DNA of 64,000 nucleotides, taken from positions 124,001-188,000 of the forward strand of contig BRXU01000050.1 of assembly GCA_030267565.1 (NCBI GenBank), in the 5' to 3' direction. Source of the DNA: Pleodorina starrii (taxonomy: Eukaryota; Chlorophyta; Chlorophyceae; Chlamydomonadales; Volvocaceae). Under the pieces are notes generated by a model. That model did no database searches, was not told the origin of the DNA, and worked only from the letters and a program-made list of their open reading frames with translations. This document shows positions 47,090-57,913 of this stretch, piece after piece (within the stretch, counting starts at the first letter, position 1; the number at the start of each line of letters is the position of its first letter). Both the position numbers and the translations under genes were made by a program.

Positions 47090-48601
47090 CGTGTGCGTGT
47101 GTGTGGGGGGGGGTGCTGTTGTACTGTCGTACACATGTGGGAGGGCGGGTCCCTGGAGGAGTTTTGGTGCAAAGGGAGGGGCGGGGTCGCTGGGAGCAGG
47201 GAGGGAGTGGCGGGGCGTATGTGTGCTTGCGGCGTTGGGGGGGGAATGTTACATCCGGTACGACGTTGTTACTGTACGGCATGCCGCCTCGCTGCTTGTC
47301 GAGCTCCGTCACGAGTCCCCTGGTCAGTCCCAATCCGCGCTTTGGCCACCTTTCAAAAGTCCAAACCTGCCGCAGAGATCTCGGGGCCTGAGGGCAGCGT
47401 CAACGGCAACGGCAGCGGCAGCAGCACCAACGGCACGCCGCCGCCGGCCGGCGGCGGCAGCGGCGGCAGCGGCAGCGGCGGCGGCCGAAAGCTCAATACC
47501 GCCACCATCGTCATCGTTTGCGTCTTCTCAGTCCTCATAGCTGCGCTTCTACTGGCTCTGGCAATCTTCGGCTGGAACGTGTACCAAGAGGTACGTACGA
47601 CAGCAGTAGCGAGTAGTACGGCAGTCGTACGATCCGGCGTACGTCGGATGTACGGCAGGGGCTCACCCTCCCGCGCTGCTGCCCGTTGGTGGTCCTGCGG
47701 CGGCGTTACGTTGTGTCTATTGCATTTCTGTATATGGGTGTATGGGGAGCCCGGGAGTAGGCGAAGGCGCTGGCGGGTTTGGGGTAAAAGCGCGACCGTG
47801 TCTTTGTTTGTTACTTTGGGGGGTGAACCGACCGGCCATGAAACACTGTGGGTTTGGTGGATGGGCGGCGTGTCTCCTCCCTCCCCCTCCTGCCACCTCC
47901 TTCCCCCCTCCCGCCTCTTCCTCGCCACTAAAAAACCCTGAAAACCCTAAAAAAAAACCTAAACCCTCAAACCCTTCCGTCGCCTTCCTCAGCATCAAAC
48001 GATCAAGCGGGAGGCCTACCAGTTCGACACGGAAATAAACAACTCGATGCCGCCGGACGCGACGGGCCCAACGCCGCCGGGCGGGAAAGCGGCGGCGCCG
48101 TCGCCGCCGCCCCCGGCGACTCCCAGCCGGGCCTGCGCCGCCGCCGAGGCGGCGGCGCCGCCGGAGACAGTCACAGACTCTGCGCCGCAGACGCCGGTGG
48201 CGTCGTACTCCGTGCCCATCCCCACCGATGCCACCGACGCCGCCAACGCCGGCGGCGTTGTACGGACGCCGCGCTACCAGCCAGGGCCGCCGCCGCCGGA
48301 GGCGGCGGCGGCGGCGGTGGCCGCCGCCGCCGCTGCGACCGCCGCCGCCGCTAGTTCCAGCCAGCCCCGCGGGGTCAGCAACCCCTCCAATACCGCCCGT
48401 GCGCTCGTGTTCGGCGACGGCGACGCCGGCGGCGGCGACGCCGCCGCCGGCGGCGGCGGCGACGCCGTCAGCAGCCGTTACGAGAGCGCAACGTCGCTGT
48501 TCGTTGACCCGTCCAAGTGCTCAACCGGTCTGACGCGTTACTCCTCGATGACGGCCGGGGGCTCTACGGGAAACCTGGTGGCGGTTGGGACGGCGGCGGC
48601 G

Positions 48602-48632
<31 letters not shown>

Positions 48633-49250
48633 GGCCGGATCGTCTGAGGTCGCACCGGCTGTCCCTCACGGACTCGGAAGCAACGGCCAGCGTGTATCAG
48701 ACGGCGCATAGCCCGGAGGGTAGGTTGGGAACGAGCGGGTGAGGTCGCGGGTGAGGGGCCGGTGGCGGGTGGCGGGTGGCGGTCTGTCTCTCGGTTCGGT
48801 CTGCTCTTTTGCTGCTCCGGAAAGAGAGAGAGGGCGGTGTGAAGGAGGGGGGGGAGGGCGACTGTGGGACATGCGGTGTGCTCGGTTCGGGGGAGGGTTT
48901 GAGGGATTGAGGCGGTTGAGGGATTGAGACATGTGCCCCTACCGGCCTCCGCCGCCGTCATTCTGATGCTTTTTCGTCGCTCTGCGGCGGCGCCCTTTCT
49001 GGGATTCGATCCCGGGATCCAATCAGGCTTCTTCGCCGCCGGCGGACCCGGAAACGACCCAAGCGGGTCGTACACAACCGCAAGGAGCACCTACACAGCA
49101 GGCAGCGTCGCCGGCGCCGGCAGCGGCGTCTCCGGCGGCGGCGCCGGCGCCGGCGGCAGCGCGGCGGCGGTGGGCGCGGAGGCTTATCCGCGGGCGCAGT
49201 CGGCGGGTACCGCGGCGGCGGCGGCAGCGGCGCAGGGGGCAGCGCCCTAG
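44462..49250 (+). CDS. Cys-rich single-pass type I membrane protein, about 710 aa
   Basis: Exons: 44462-44689, 44807-44903, 45683-45842, 46173-46381, 46732-47004, 47376-47590, 47993-48719, 49027-49250; phases fit throughout. Residues 1-35 form a signal peptide with a hydrophobic core and an ASA cleavage site before YYFENY. The exposed part (36 to about 322) has some 18 cysteines spaced in short helical-looking units (for example TQTCNSCSTALDASLALLPG), then a Gly/Ser linker with NGS and NGT sites. A single transmembrane helix is at about 365-388 (IVIVCVFSVLIAALLLALAI), entirely within one exon. The roughly 320-residue cytoplasmic tail is Ala/Gly/Ser low complexity with islands such as SSRYESATSLFVDPSKC. 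The architecture fits a plasma-membrane receptor or adhesion protein without a kinase domain; the family was not recognised. The donor at 47004 was preferred over one at 46956, which keeps the same phase but matches the consensus less well. Confidence 0.85.
46104..46136. repeat. Interstitial CCCTAAAA telomere-type repeat
   Basis: Four units of CCCTAAAA or CCCTAAAAA lie in the intron about 40 nt before the exon starting at 46173. The octamer is the telomere repeat of Chlamydomonas-type algae. Confidence 0.85.
46409..46562. repeat. 22-bp minisatellite, seven units
   Basis: The unit CGGGAGTTGGGAGTTGGGGT plus CT repeats about seven times in the intron between 46381 and 46732. The transcript strand is G-rich. 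Confidence 0.95.
46648..46713. repeat. CCCAA pentamer array, about 13 units
   Basis: Tandem CCCAA (plus strand) close to the acceptor of the exon starting at 46732; it replaces the usual polypyrimidine tract. Confidence 0.95.
47049..47101. repeat. GT microsatellite in intron
   Basis: GT-rich run directly after the donor at 47005 of the membrane-protein gene. Confidence 0.9.
47931..47975. repeat. Degenerate CCCTAAA telomere-type repeat
   Basis: ACCCTGAAAACCCTAAAA is followed by ACCTAAACCCTCAAACCC, in the intron just before the exon starting at 47993. It is the second telomere-like tract in the same gene, again next to an acceptor. Confidence 0.7.
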
Positions 49251-49540
49251 CAGCCGTGCCGCCGTTCTTGTGGGGGACACGCGGGTTTGGCGTGGCCCCC
49301 GACATTCTCCACCCGCGGGTTTGGCGTGGCCCCCGACATTCTCCACCCGCGGGTTTGGCGTGGCCCCCGACATTCTCCACCCGCGGGTTTGGCGTGCCCC
49401 CCGACATTCTCCCCCCCCCCCGAGTTGACAGCGCGGCGCACGAATTTACGGTGGTGGCAAGACGGGATGCGGTTTTCGCGCATGCTTGGCTGTTCCTTGC
49501 GTGCGTGCCGGTGCGCCAACGAACCAAGCGCGTGTTGCCG

Positions 49541-49574
<34 letters not shown>

Positions 49575-52425
49575 TCGGTTGGGGCGTGGTGCTGCTGGGG
49601 GCTGTCTGGGGCTGTCTTGTACCACCCTCCCCCCCTTGACCTTTCCTCCATATGCAGTGCATTAAAGAACTATGGCGTTGCGGTTGTGGTTGTCATAACG
49701 CGAATTCACGAGGGGAGCCCTGAGGTAGGGGCTAGGGAGGGCTGCCCAGCAGGGCGACATTTTGCACGCTTCGTCAAGCGCCGGGATCAACGGGGGTGTT
49801 GGGGGCGTTGGGCGGTGGAATGGAAGGTTGCGCCAAAATTTGCAGAGTGGCGGTAACGATGGTGGACGCCTTGGCGCTTGACTCGCTGTCAGGCCGGCAG
49901 GAGGCCGCCCTGCGTTTTGGGGGTGGCGGCAAAAGGGACGACCGGCAGGGGTTTTAAGGGCCGCGACAGGCCCGCGCGTGGGCGGTATGGCCCGCTGCTG
50001 CTGCCGCGGCGGCGGCGGCTCTGTGCGCGGCCGGTGGATTGGTTGAGCGATCTCCTTGGGGAGTGTACCGCGTCGGTGGGTGCCCAGTCGGCCGAGTTTG
50101 GAAAATGCTTGCAGACTAGCAGTTTTTCCGCGGGCTTGCGGGCGGGCGGCCGGGAGGGCGGGGTATCGGGTGCGTGGCGTGTCTCTGGGCCGGTTTAATC
50201 CGCCGCCCGAAACCAACCGCCACGGTTCTGGTGGCGGCTGTTCTAGGCGGTACTTACGGTTGACGATTATTTAGTTTGACCGGTGAGAGGGGATCAGGCA
50301 GTCCGCGCCGCGATGCACGAGCATGTCTCTCTAACCTCCGTCTCTCTTTCTCTCTCTTCTTCTCTCTTCTCTATCTTATCCTATTTTTCTCCTCCTCTTT
50401 AAATCTCTCTTTCTGTGGATGTTACAGTGGGATCGTTGGAATTCAAACGCTCGGAAGAGTTGATCCAGCGGGCCAGCTGGCAGGGCACTTGTTCTGTCAC
50501 TTTTTTTCCGCGAGCTGAGAGGCGTTCGGGGCATGGATGAATCGAGTGAATTGGTTCAGGGGCACTGCACAAGCGCTCCCCCAACGCACGCTTGCTTCTC
50601 AGGCAACGGCGCGCGCAATGTGTCGATGTACTTGACATGGACGACGGCGAGCGGCATCGGCACTGTCAGGCATCATTGTTGCCCTGTCTTAAAGGCCGGT
50701 GCCGGTGTCCTCCCTCGCCGTGCCGATCCCTCAATGGGGCCTGACAACATGGACGACCTGAACGAGCGAGGGACGAAACCGGGAGGGTGCGCCCGTCCCT
50801 CCTACCTTGACTTTGTGCGTCGCATACACCATTCACGACAGATCTGCATGGACGAAACGATTTGATGTGCTGGCGTCAATAAGGCTGTGGGATTGTGGGT
50901 GGTGATGGATGGGGTCATGGCGCTTTTGGCACGTCACTGGTACGACACGTACGGCACGTGACGATGCGGTACACAGTTGCTTGGTAGCTATTCATAGGGC
51001 TCATGTTGTCTCGATGTGCGCCCCTTGACGGATAACCGTTGTGGGGGGACACATGTTACAGCCATTTTCGGCTCGTACACATGTAATGCCTCATGCGGTA
51101 CACAAAATCCTGCAGAATCAGCTACGGCACGCGCCGATGATTTCGTTTGGGTCCGCTGTAAAAATTTGGTTTGTTCAAAAGCACGAGGCGGACACTTTCC
51201 TCGAGGCGAAACCACGAGCGCTGCTGGAGCGGCGACGTGAGCAGCTCCTCTTACGGTATCCCGACAGGAGCTGAACAGAGGAAGATGGATATACGAACGA
51301 ATCGCTGATCGAGGTATGACCCCGGAGGGCTCGGCCCCCCGGGGTGAGAAGGAGATCCCCCCGGCGTGGTTCGGGGGCGTCCGGGGCCTTCCGTCGCGGG
51401 TGCGGTGTGCAGACACGTGGCCACGACGACTTCAGACTGGATGAACGGGTGATTTACACGCGTGCAGCACAAGCCCGGGTATCAATGATGGTCTAAATGA
51501 TTGGCCAGGGGTGCGGGTGCAAAAACGCGATGCCATCATTTACAAAGGAAAAAGAGTACACAACAAAGCTCTCTCGGGTCGCGCATTCAAGTAAGATTGA
51601 GTTCAGTGCATACTTCAGTGCGCACAAGCGTGCTGGGCAATGCTCTTGCGACCGGCTTTATACCAGAAAATAAAAAACAAACCCGGTATTGTTCCAAATC
51701 CGGAACTATTCTGCCAAATCCGGTCCTATTCTGCCGAAATTACTGCCGACCAGGTCGAAAACGGTTTGAAACAACATCGGGCTTGGTCCGCATCACCCTG
51801 CGCGACCTCACATGTCACGTCATGTCACATCAGTTTCAGAACTCGTCGCACGGCCTCTCGCCCGCGCGATCGAATCGAGAGTGCGAATGGGGCACGCACC
51901 ACACCAAGACGCGCACCAAGCTCCACCCCTGCGGGCCTCTCACGCAGCAGCGCCCCCGGAGGGTTATAGGAACCTAAGAGACACCACACACACGCACCCC
52001 AACGCACAGTCTTCAGTCGTCCTTGATCGGTACAGCACAGTACAATACAAAACAGCACAGTACAGTACGCCGCACATCCGACCTGCCGCTTCCCGCCCTT
52101 ATTCTGTAACCCACAACCAACGTTTTTTCCAAGTAGTACAAGACGCAGAACCTTGGAAAAGACAGATTACAGAGCAAAAGAGCAGCGGCACCAGTAATCT
52201 ACACGCCGCTACTCCGCCTGCTGGCACCAGCGACATCCCCGAGCCAACTGCGCGCCTGCGGCAAAGGGTTTTCGGCCCCAGTCCACAGCGACTCAGCTCC
52301 TAGCTCTCAAAACCTGCACCCCCTTCAACACGTCCAGAAAGGCCCTTCTCGCTGCCCGCCTCCCTCGCCTCGTCTCTCCTGGCCTGCCCTCGTCCCTCCT
52401 GTCGCCACTGTCCTCTCTGTTCCGC
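49251..52425. other. Intergenic between convergent genes
   Basis: Holds the 3' ends of the plus-strand membrane-protein gene and the minus-strand lumen-protein gene. A 34-bp tandem repeat lies directly after the stop at 49250. A strong pyrimidine tract ending in ACAG at about 50330-50428 looks like an intron 3' end, but no coding exon follows. A minus-strand TGTAAT near 52165 is about 260 nt past the lumen gene's stop and may be its polyadenylation signal. Confidence 0.5.
49281..49415. repeat. 34-bp tandem repeat, four units
   Basis: The unit CGGGTTTGGCGTGGCCCCCG plus ACATTCTCCACCCG is present four times, nearly identical, 30 bp after the stop codon of the membrane-protein gene. Units abut without spacers, so it is not a CRISPR array. 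Confidence 0.95.
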
Positions 52426-54909
52426 TCATTGGCGGTACACGGGCAGTGTCTTCCGGAAGGCGTCCTTCTCGTCATCCGCCACTTGCGGCCCGTCGGGGTT
52501 GGAGGGGTAGGAGGCCTTGTAGCGCCGCTGGCTGCCGCAGCCCAGCGACTTGCGAGTGGAGACGCCGGTGACGGGGTTGGTGCCGTCCGCGTACTTGCAC
52601 AGCGCCTGCGGGGAAGGAGGCGGCGTTAGGGTCGCAAGAGGTGGAAGGCGACCGGAGCGGATGGGGGTGTAGAACGGAGCAGGTCGGGCACCGGAGACCC
52701 CGCGCGCACGCATGCGCCCTTGAGCTCCGATTCGTATCGACGCGGGAAGCTCTGAATGAGCGCTTTGCGCTGCGCGGGTGGTGTCGTGTCGTGTCGCGCC
52801 GTGTCGCACGGCGCCAGAAGCTAGCTAACTACGAGACAAACCAAACGGAGTCCCGGGCACATTGCGGCGGAGACAAACCTAGCAGGAGCCCGGGGCACAT
52901 TGCGGCTGCGGCTGCATGGTTCGTGCACGAGGATGTGTGATGCGGATGTGGTGGTGGTGGCGGAGGGCGCGGCTGCTGTTCGGGGGCCCCGGAGGCGGCG
53001 CAGGGCATTGGGAAGAGGCCCCGAGCGCCGCAAAGGTTTCAAAGAGGGCCCCGAAACTCCCTTTCGCAGGTCCTCTAGAGTCACATCGCCACTGACAGCG
53101 GGCAGGGTGCAACTCGACTAGACCTGCTTCTACCCCTCATGCTGCTGCTAATGATGCTACTACTCATGATGCTGATGATGGTGATGGTGCTAGCGGCCGC
53201 TGTTTAACTGACGGTGCGGCCCCAGGTCATGATCACGGCCGAACTACGGTGCTCCCCGTGAAGCCCGAGCTACACCGTGCTGTCGCAACCCACCCACCCC
53301 TCCACAACCGACAACCCAGAAAACCCGACTCATCCACTCTCCATACTTTTCCATCCAACCCATTTCTCTCACCCACCCCTCCCGTGCCCCCCCCAATATA
53401 CACACCACACTACACACCACCACCCCAGCCACCCACCATGACCTGCGTCTTGTCCAGCAGCGCATTCGTGAAGTCCGCGCCCTCCACGACCGCGTCCTTC
53501 AGGTCGGACCTCGTGAACACCGCCCTCTGCAGCACCGCGTTCCGCAGGTTTGCCTCCACCATGGTAGCGCGGTCCATCAGCACGTCAGACAGATTGGCGT
53601 CCTGGGGTTCACAGGGATTGGGTTTTGGGATTCAGGGTATTAGACAATAATCTGAGGTGGTGCCTGAATGGGGACGCCACCGCGAAACACGCAACCTCCT
53701 TCCCCCCATACATCTGCCCTGGAATGCCCTGCGCGACCAACGCGGTTTTCCGGGCGTCCGGTGCCCCTGGTTCTCACCTCACCTCACCTCACCTCAAAAC
53801 ACACCTACCCACCCACCCACCCATCCCTCGATCCATTCATCCATCCACCCACCCACTCGCCCACCCCACCTCAAAGTTTGTCCGGAAGGTGACTGCCTTG
53901 ATGAAGTAGGCGCCCTGCAGGTTGGAGCCCTTGAAGTTGGCGTTACGGCAGTCGGCCGAGGTGAAGTTGGAGCGGCGCAGATCCTGGAGGGGGGAGGGGA
54001 GGGGAGGACGTGAGGTGAGGTGAGGTAGGGGGTGAAAAGCGGGGCGGGGCGGGGTAGGGTAGATGAGCAGGGTAGGTGCGTGTGATGGGTGCCGGCAGCG
54101 GCGGCGGCGGCGGCGGCGGCAGGGTGGGATGGGACAGGACAGGGCAGAGGCAAAGGCAAAGGCAGGCGTAGGTGCGGTGCCTGCTCCAGGGAGGGGCGGG
54201 CTCTCCCTATCTTCTTGGGCGGACCCTTGCCCCGCCCCCAGCGTTGTCTTGGAGTGGGGCGACCCACCCACCCACCTACTCGAGCCAGCCAGCCAGCGAG
54301 CCAGCCACCCACCTGGCCGCTGAAGTCTCGGCCCTGCACGTCCGCTTCGCCGTACTGCATCGCCGAGCCGATGCCGAACTCGCCACCTTTGGGGAGCGAG
54401 AGGAGAGTTTTCGGGCACGGAACGTGTGTGAGTTGAGACCGGACAGGGCATCCGGGGAGGGTATTGGCCGGGAGGTCTATGGGAGGCTCACATCACCAGG
54501 GAAGTCAAAGGGCACCGGCAGGTGAGCACAGTCCCGAAGCCACTTATGAGGGTCATTATGAACCATCTATGTACTGAGGAGCTCCGCTATCTTCCGGCTG
54601 TGCAGTCACTGTCAGGCAGCCGTCCACATCGAAACGCAAAACTTGAGTCGCAACTTTGTCGTGCGATCAACAAACTAATATGCTTTGTCATGTCGGTTAT
54701 TTGCGCTTACCAGCCTCGGCCTCATAGACGTTCAGATCGGCGAGCGCCGGTCCCGCAAGTGCAAGCGTGGCTGACGCGGCGAGCGCGGCCGCGGCGCTCC
54801 GCAGCTGCTTCGTCGTGAGCATGCACTCCACGCGCACAGTTCGGGAGCGACGAGAGGTCGCACGCCCGCAGGCAGAGCGGCAGCGCGACGACGAGGACAG
54901 GAGCGCCAT
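52426..54909 (-). CDS. Thylakoid-lumen pentapeptide-repeat protein, 241 aa
   Basis: Exons: 54909-54711, 54386-54313, 53983-53870, 53601-53443, 52605-52426; all joins are in frame. Residues 1-29 are a Ser/Arg-rich plastid transit peptide. Residues 30-57 form a hydrophobic Ala-rich lumen-targeting segment ending AGPALA before DLNVYEAEAG, typical of Tat- or Sec-routed lumen proteins. The mature part is about 184 residues (20 kDa). Residues about 90-165 are pentapeptide repeats of the A(D/N)LXX type (SNFTSADCRNANFKGSNLQG; DANLSDVLMDRATMVEANLR), which fold as a right-handed four-sided beta helix. The C-terminal cap has two cysteines (LCKY and GCGS) and the motif VSTRKSLGCGS seen in plant homologues of the TL17/TL20.3 group. 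The exact biochemical role of this family is not established. The start ATG is the only candidate before the transit peptide. Confidence 0.93.
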
Positions 54910-56829
54910 GTGTGGCTGAGACCGTTAGGGGCTGCGACTTCGGTCCAGGCACAGCCAACGCCAGGCGCACGACTTAACGACTCAGCTGCCGACACAATAA
55001 TACTCTTGCAGCTTGTGTGGATGTGGAAGCCAATAGGCACAAAGATACGTCCTTCGGAGCACGATGGACGAGCAAGCTGTGTTGTCCGAAACGCGATGAC
55101 CACACAATGTCGCCGCATACATGTCGACAAAACGTTATCCACTTATGTTGTCGGCATCTTGTACGCCTCTCGAGCAGTGCTGATATTGTAAGCGATTCGG
55201 AAAGTCGGGATACACGTCAGATGCGATCCATCGATCGCTGTGACTGCACCTTTTTCGTTGCCCTGCGCTGTATGTCATATCAGAGGGTTGAGACAGGCTG
55301 ATTGATTTGCAAGTGCACCTGCCATGCTTTTCCCGTTAATAAGGTCAACCCAATTGCATACGCACTGCGTCCAACACAACCACACGCAAAATACGGCCTT
55401 GCCAGCCTTCAGGCATGAACCGACTGGGGTTATCCTCCGACGCCTCCGCTCCGCGATTCCATCACGGCACACCCTTTCGACGGCCTGAAACATTACCATC
55501 ATGCCTCACGTGGGGCCTCCAGCACGGCGGCCGGCGACAGCTGCCCCCACCTCCGGATCCTCTACCGGCTTCCCCCACTTGGTGCTGCAGAACACAAGGC
55601 GTTGCTGCGCCCGGCAGCGCCCACGGCGCCCTCGGCGCCTCAACCACGCACCAAACTCAGCAGCGCAAAGGCACAGCATGCCAGCATCCCCAGCGCCCAT
55701 AGCGGCGTCAAGCCCTGCCCCCATAACGGCGCCACTCCCTCTCCCTTCCCTGCCACTACAGTAAACCCCTCCCTGCTGCCTCACTCCATATTTGGGACGC
55801 CGCCCACCACCCGTCTCCCACCGTTCATTTCGCGCGCGCGAGGTGGGCTCAGAGCAAGCGGGCAGAGCCCAGCGAGGCGGGTCGGAGCCCTTGTGCGTCG
55901 ATAAGCAATGTGTGTACATGTGTGAGCGTGACCTGTCCAGCGCATCCTCCCCCAGTCCCCCAGGACCGCGCGCCTGATCGGCCGCCGAACAGCATGCCAC
56001 ACCCGCGCCCTGACCCACCCCGGGGATGTCAGTCGGTCAGTCAGGCCAGGTCAGGTCAGCAGCGCAGGCATCGCCGATGGTCACCAGAAGCTCACAGGGG
56101 CCGACACGCTGCAGCTCCTACACCGCTACACACATACACACGCCGCAGGGCCCCTCCGAGACAGCACCGCGAGAAGGAAACCCACCCGCGACTGCTGCGC
56201 GAGCCGGGCCGCCGGCCCCTGCCGCCGCCGCCCCCGTGCACCGTCCAAACGGCGACAGAGACGTGGGCAGGCAGCGCCACCGATCCACCAATGGCGGCTG
56301 CGGCTGCGGTGGCGATCTCTCCTGGCAAATCCCTTGATCGGGCAATGCGGCTTGCGCGTTAGAAGGCGCCATGACCGGCCGTCACACAGCTGGCCTCGCC
56401 CCCTTCCTTCCTTCTTTCCTTCCTTCCTTCACACACCCGTCGTGAAGCCGTGAGGCGGCCCAATTCTGCGCTGCTCCGAACCGCCTCTCCAGAGCCGCGC
56501 AGGCCAGCCTCTCCAGGACGGCCCCGAGCGGAGCCTCCCAGCCTGCACTTCGCCGCTCCACTCATCAGCCGCCGTAAGCCCCTCCACTCCGCAGCCGACG
56601 GCCCCTCCTCCGGCAACCCATTTGGGTCGGGTCGGGCGCAAAGCGGTTTCTTGCACCTCCGCAGCTCCAAACGCGGGCGGGGATACGGCCGCCAGCTGAT
56701 GAGCCGTTGGGCCATTGGGCCATTGGGCGAGATGACTGACTCCCGGCTCACGCGAGCCCGGACTCCATACCACGAACGTCACCGCCGCCAGCGTGGGGTC
56801 CGCCCACGGCAGCCGCGGCCGCGACGGCT
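54910..56829. other. Intergenic, lumen gene promoter to uS3-like gene 3' end
   Basis: The left part (to about 55400) is the promoter and leader of the lumen-protein gene; no TATA box is obvious. The remainder is GC-rich with many short overlapping frames on both strands, none resembling a protein family. The 3' untranslated region of the minus-strand gene ending at 56830 lies at its right end. Confidence 0.5.
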
Positions 56830-57324
56830 TCAGCGGGCTGTGCTGCTAGGGCCGGCGGCGCCGGCAGCGGCGCCTGCGGCGGCGTCAGCCGGCGCCGCCG
56901 CCGGCGGGGGTCGCGCTGGCCTCTCCGCCTGGAAGAGACCGTACTTGGCCTGCGGGCTGCCGTCCTTTGGCGCCTGGTAGGCGAACACCGAGACGATGGA
57001 CTTGTAGGGCATGTGTTGGCTGAAGACGCGCGCAGGGCGGAAGTTGGGGAACTCGCGGGCGTCCTGGGTGCGCGCCTGGGGCTTCTTGGGGTAGCGCGGG
57101 CGGGAGGGGTCGGCGGCCTGCGCCGCGAGCGCCGCGGGGTCTTCCTTGTTGGTGCGCGGCGCCGAGCGCGAGGCGCGCTGCACGAAGCTCCAGGCGTTTT
57201 TGGTGAGCAGCCAGTCGCGCTGCAGCATCTTGGCGTACTGTTGGGGCCCGGTGTACCACGCCGCGTCGAAGCCGCGGGTCACGCGCAGCCTGTTTGCTAT
57301 GGCTGGGATGATGTGCTTGCCCAT
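56830..57324 (-). CDS. uS3-like (probably mitochondrial) ribosomal protein, 164 aa
   Basis: A single uninterrupted exon from ATG at 57324 to TGA at 56830. The first 45 residues follow the ribosomal protein S3 N-terminal pattern: MG-x4-P-x3-NRL, then a Trp-Tyr and YAKMLQRD (MGKHIIPAIANRL; FDAAWYTGPQQYAKMLQRD). The rest (Arg/Lys-rich middle, HMPYKSIVSVFAYQAPKDGS, Ala/Pro tail) does not obviously contain the KH domain of a full-length S3, and 164 residues is short for that family (over 200). It could be a reduced mitochondrial uS3 or a split-off N-terminal part. No separate targeting peptide is seen; the S3 start is at residue 1. Coding status is well supported by length and codon use in this GC-rich genome; the family assignment is moderate. 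Confidence 0.7.
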   Translation of the reverse strand: MGKHIIPAIANRLRVTRGFDAAWYTGPQQYAKMLQRDWLLTKNAWSFVQRASRSAPRTNKEDPAALAAQAADPSRPRYPKKPQARTQDAREFPNFRPARVFSQHMPYKSIVSVFAYQAPKDGSPQAKYGLFQAERPARPPPAAAPADAAAGAAAGAAGPSSTAR

Positions 57325-57913
57325 CGTGGGAGTCGCTGGGTAGGAAGGCGCCTAAGCGGGAGGAGAGTGGTGATGGTGATGACGACGACGGTGTTTTTTT
57401 GTTTGTACCGGCAAGCAGAAGCCCTGCTGCGACTACTTTGCAGCCATCTACAGTAAATATCAACTAACTGACGCCTGCCGTGCGAATATCGCTCGGTAAT
57501 GCTGCCGAGACAGTTCAATGGTCCGCGACTTACGCGCAACTCATCGGCATCGGATTTGTATTCAGCATTGTGTAAAAATGCCACTTTACAATGTCTGTAC
57601 AAGAAGGGGTTGTCACAAAGAACGAAACTCGGCTTCGTACCCCGTACCAAACGAAATTTGTCCGACTTTCCGCCCTGTCCGGCTTCTTCCGACTGCTTTG
57701 CCTCCACCGCACTCCCATTCTTCGCCGATGCTTCACGTGCGGCCAGCACATCATGCTTAACGTTCCTTGACCACGTTCCTGCCGCTGAATAATCGGGCGT
57801 ACCGGGCGGTCCTTGGCGCTGGCTCGCCCGGAAGCGCTGCCGCAGCTCCGTATACACGCAATCCGAGACTCAATTTTGCTTGATTATCCCGAATTTCGCT
57901 TGATTGGGCAGCG
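57325..57913. promoter_or_regulatory. Divergent promoter between uS3-like and eEF2-kinase genes
   Basis: 589 bp between two outward-facing start codons, AT-richer than the genes on either side. A minus-strand frame through it (57857-57297) starts only at GTG after an in-frame TGA and is not called as a gene. No specific factor site was recognised. Confidence 0.55.

Noticed and set aside
49281..49415. CRISPR-like direct repeats
   Set aside because: Units abut with no unique spacers and the genome is eukaryotic.
50330..50428. Pyrimidine tract ending in TTACAG as a 3' splice site
   Set aside because: The sequence after it stays open for only 29 codons and resembles nothing; no matching donor was found.
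57297..57857. 187-codon minus-strand frame between the uS3-like and eEF2-kinase genes
   Set aside because: It begins at GTG after an in-frame TGA with no ATG, has lower GC than genuine exons, and overlaps the start of the uS3-like gene in another frame.
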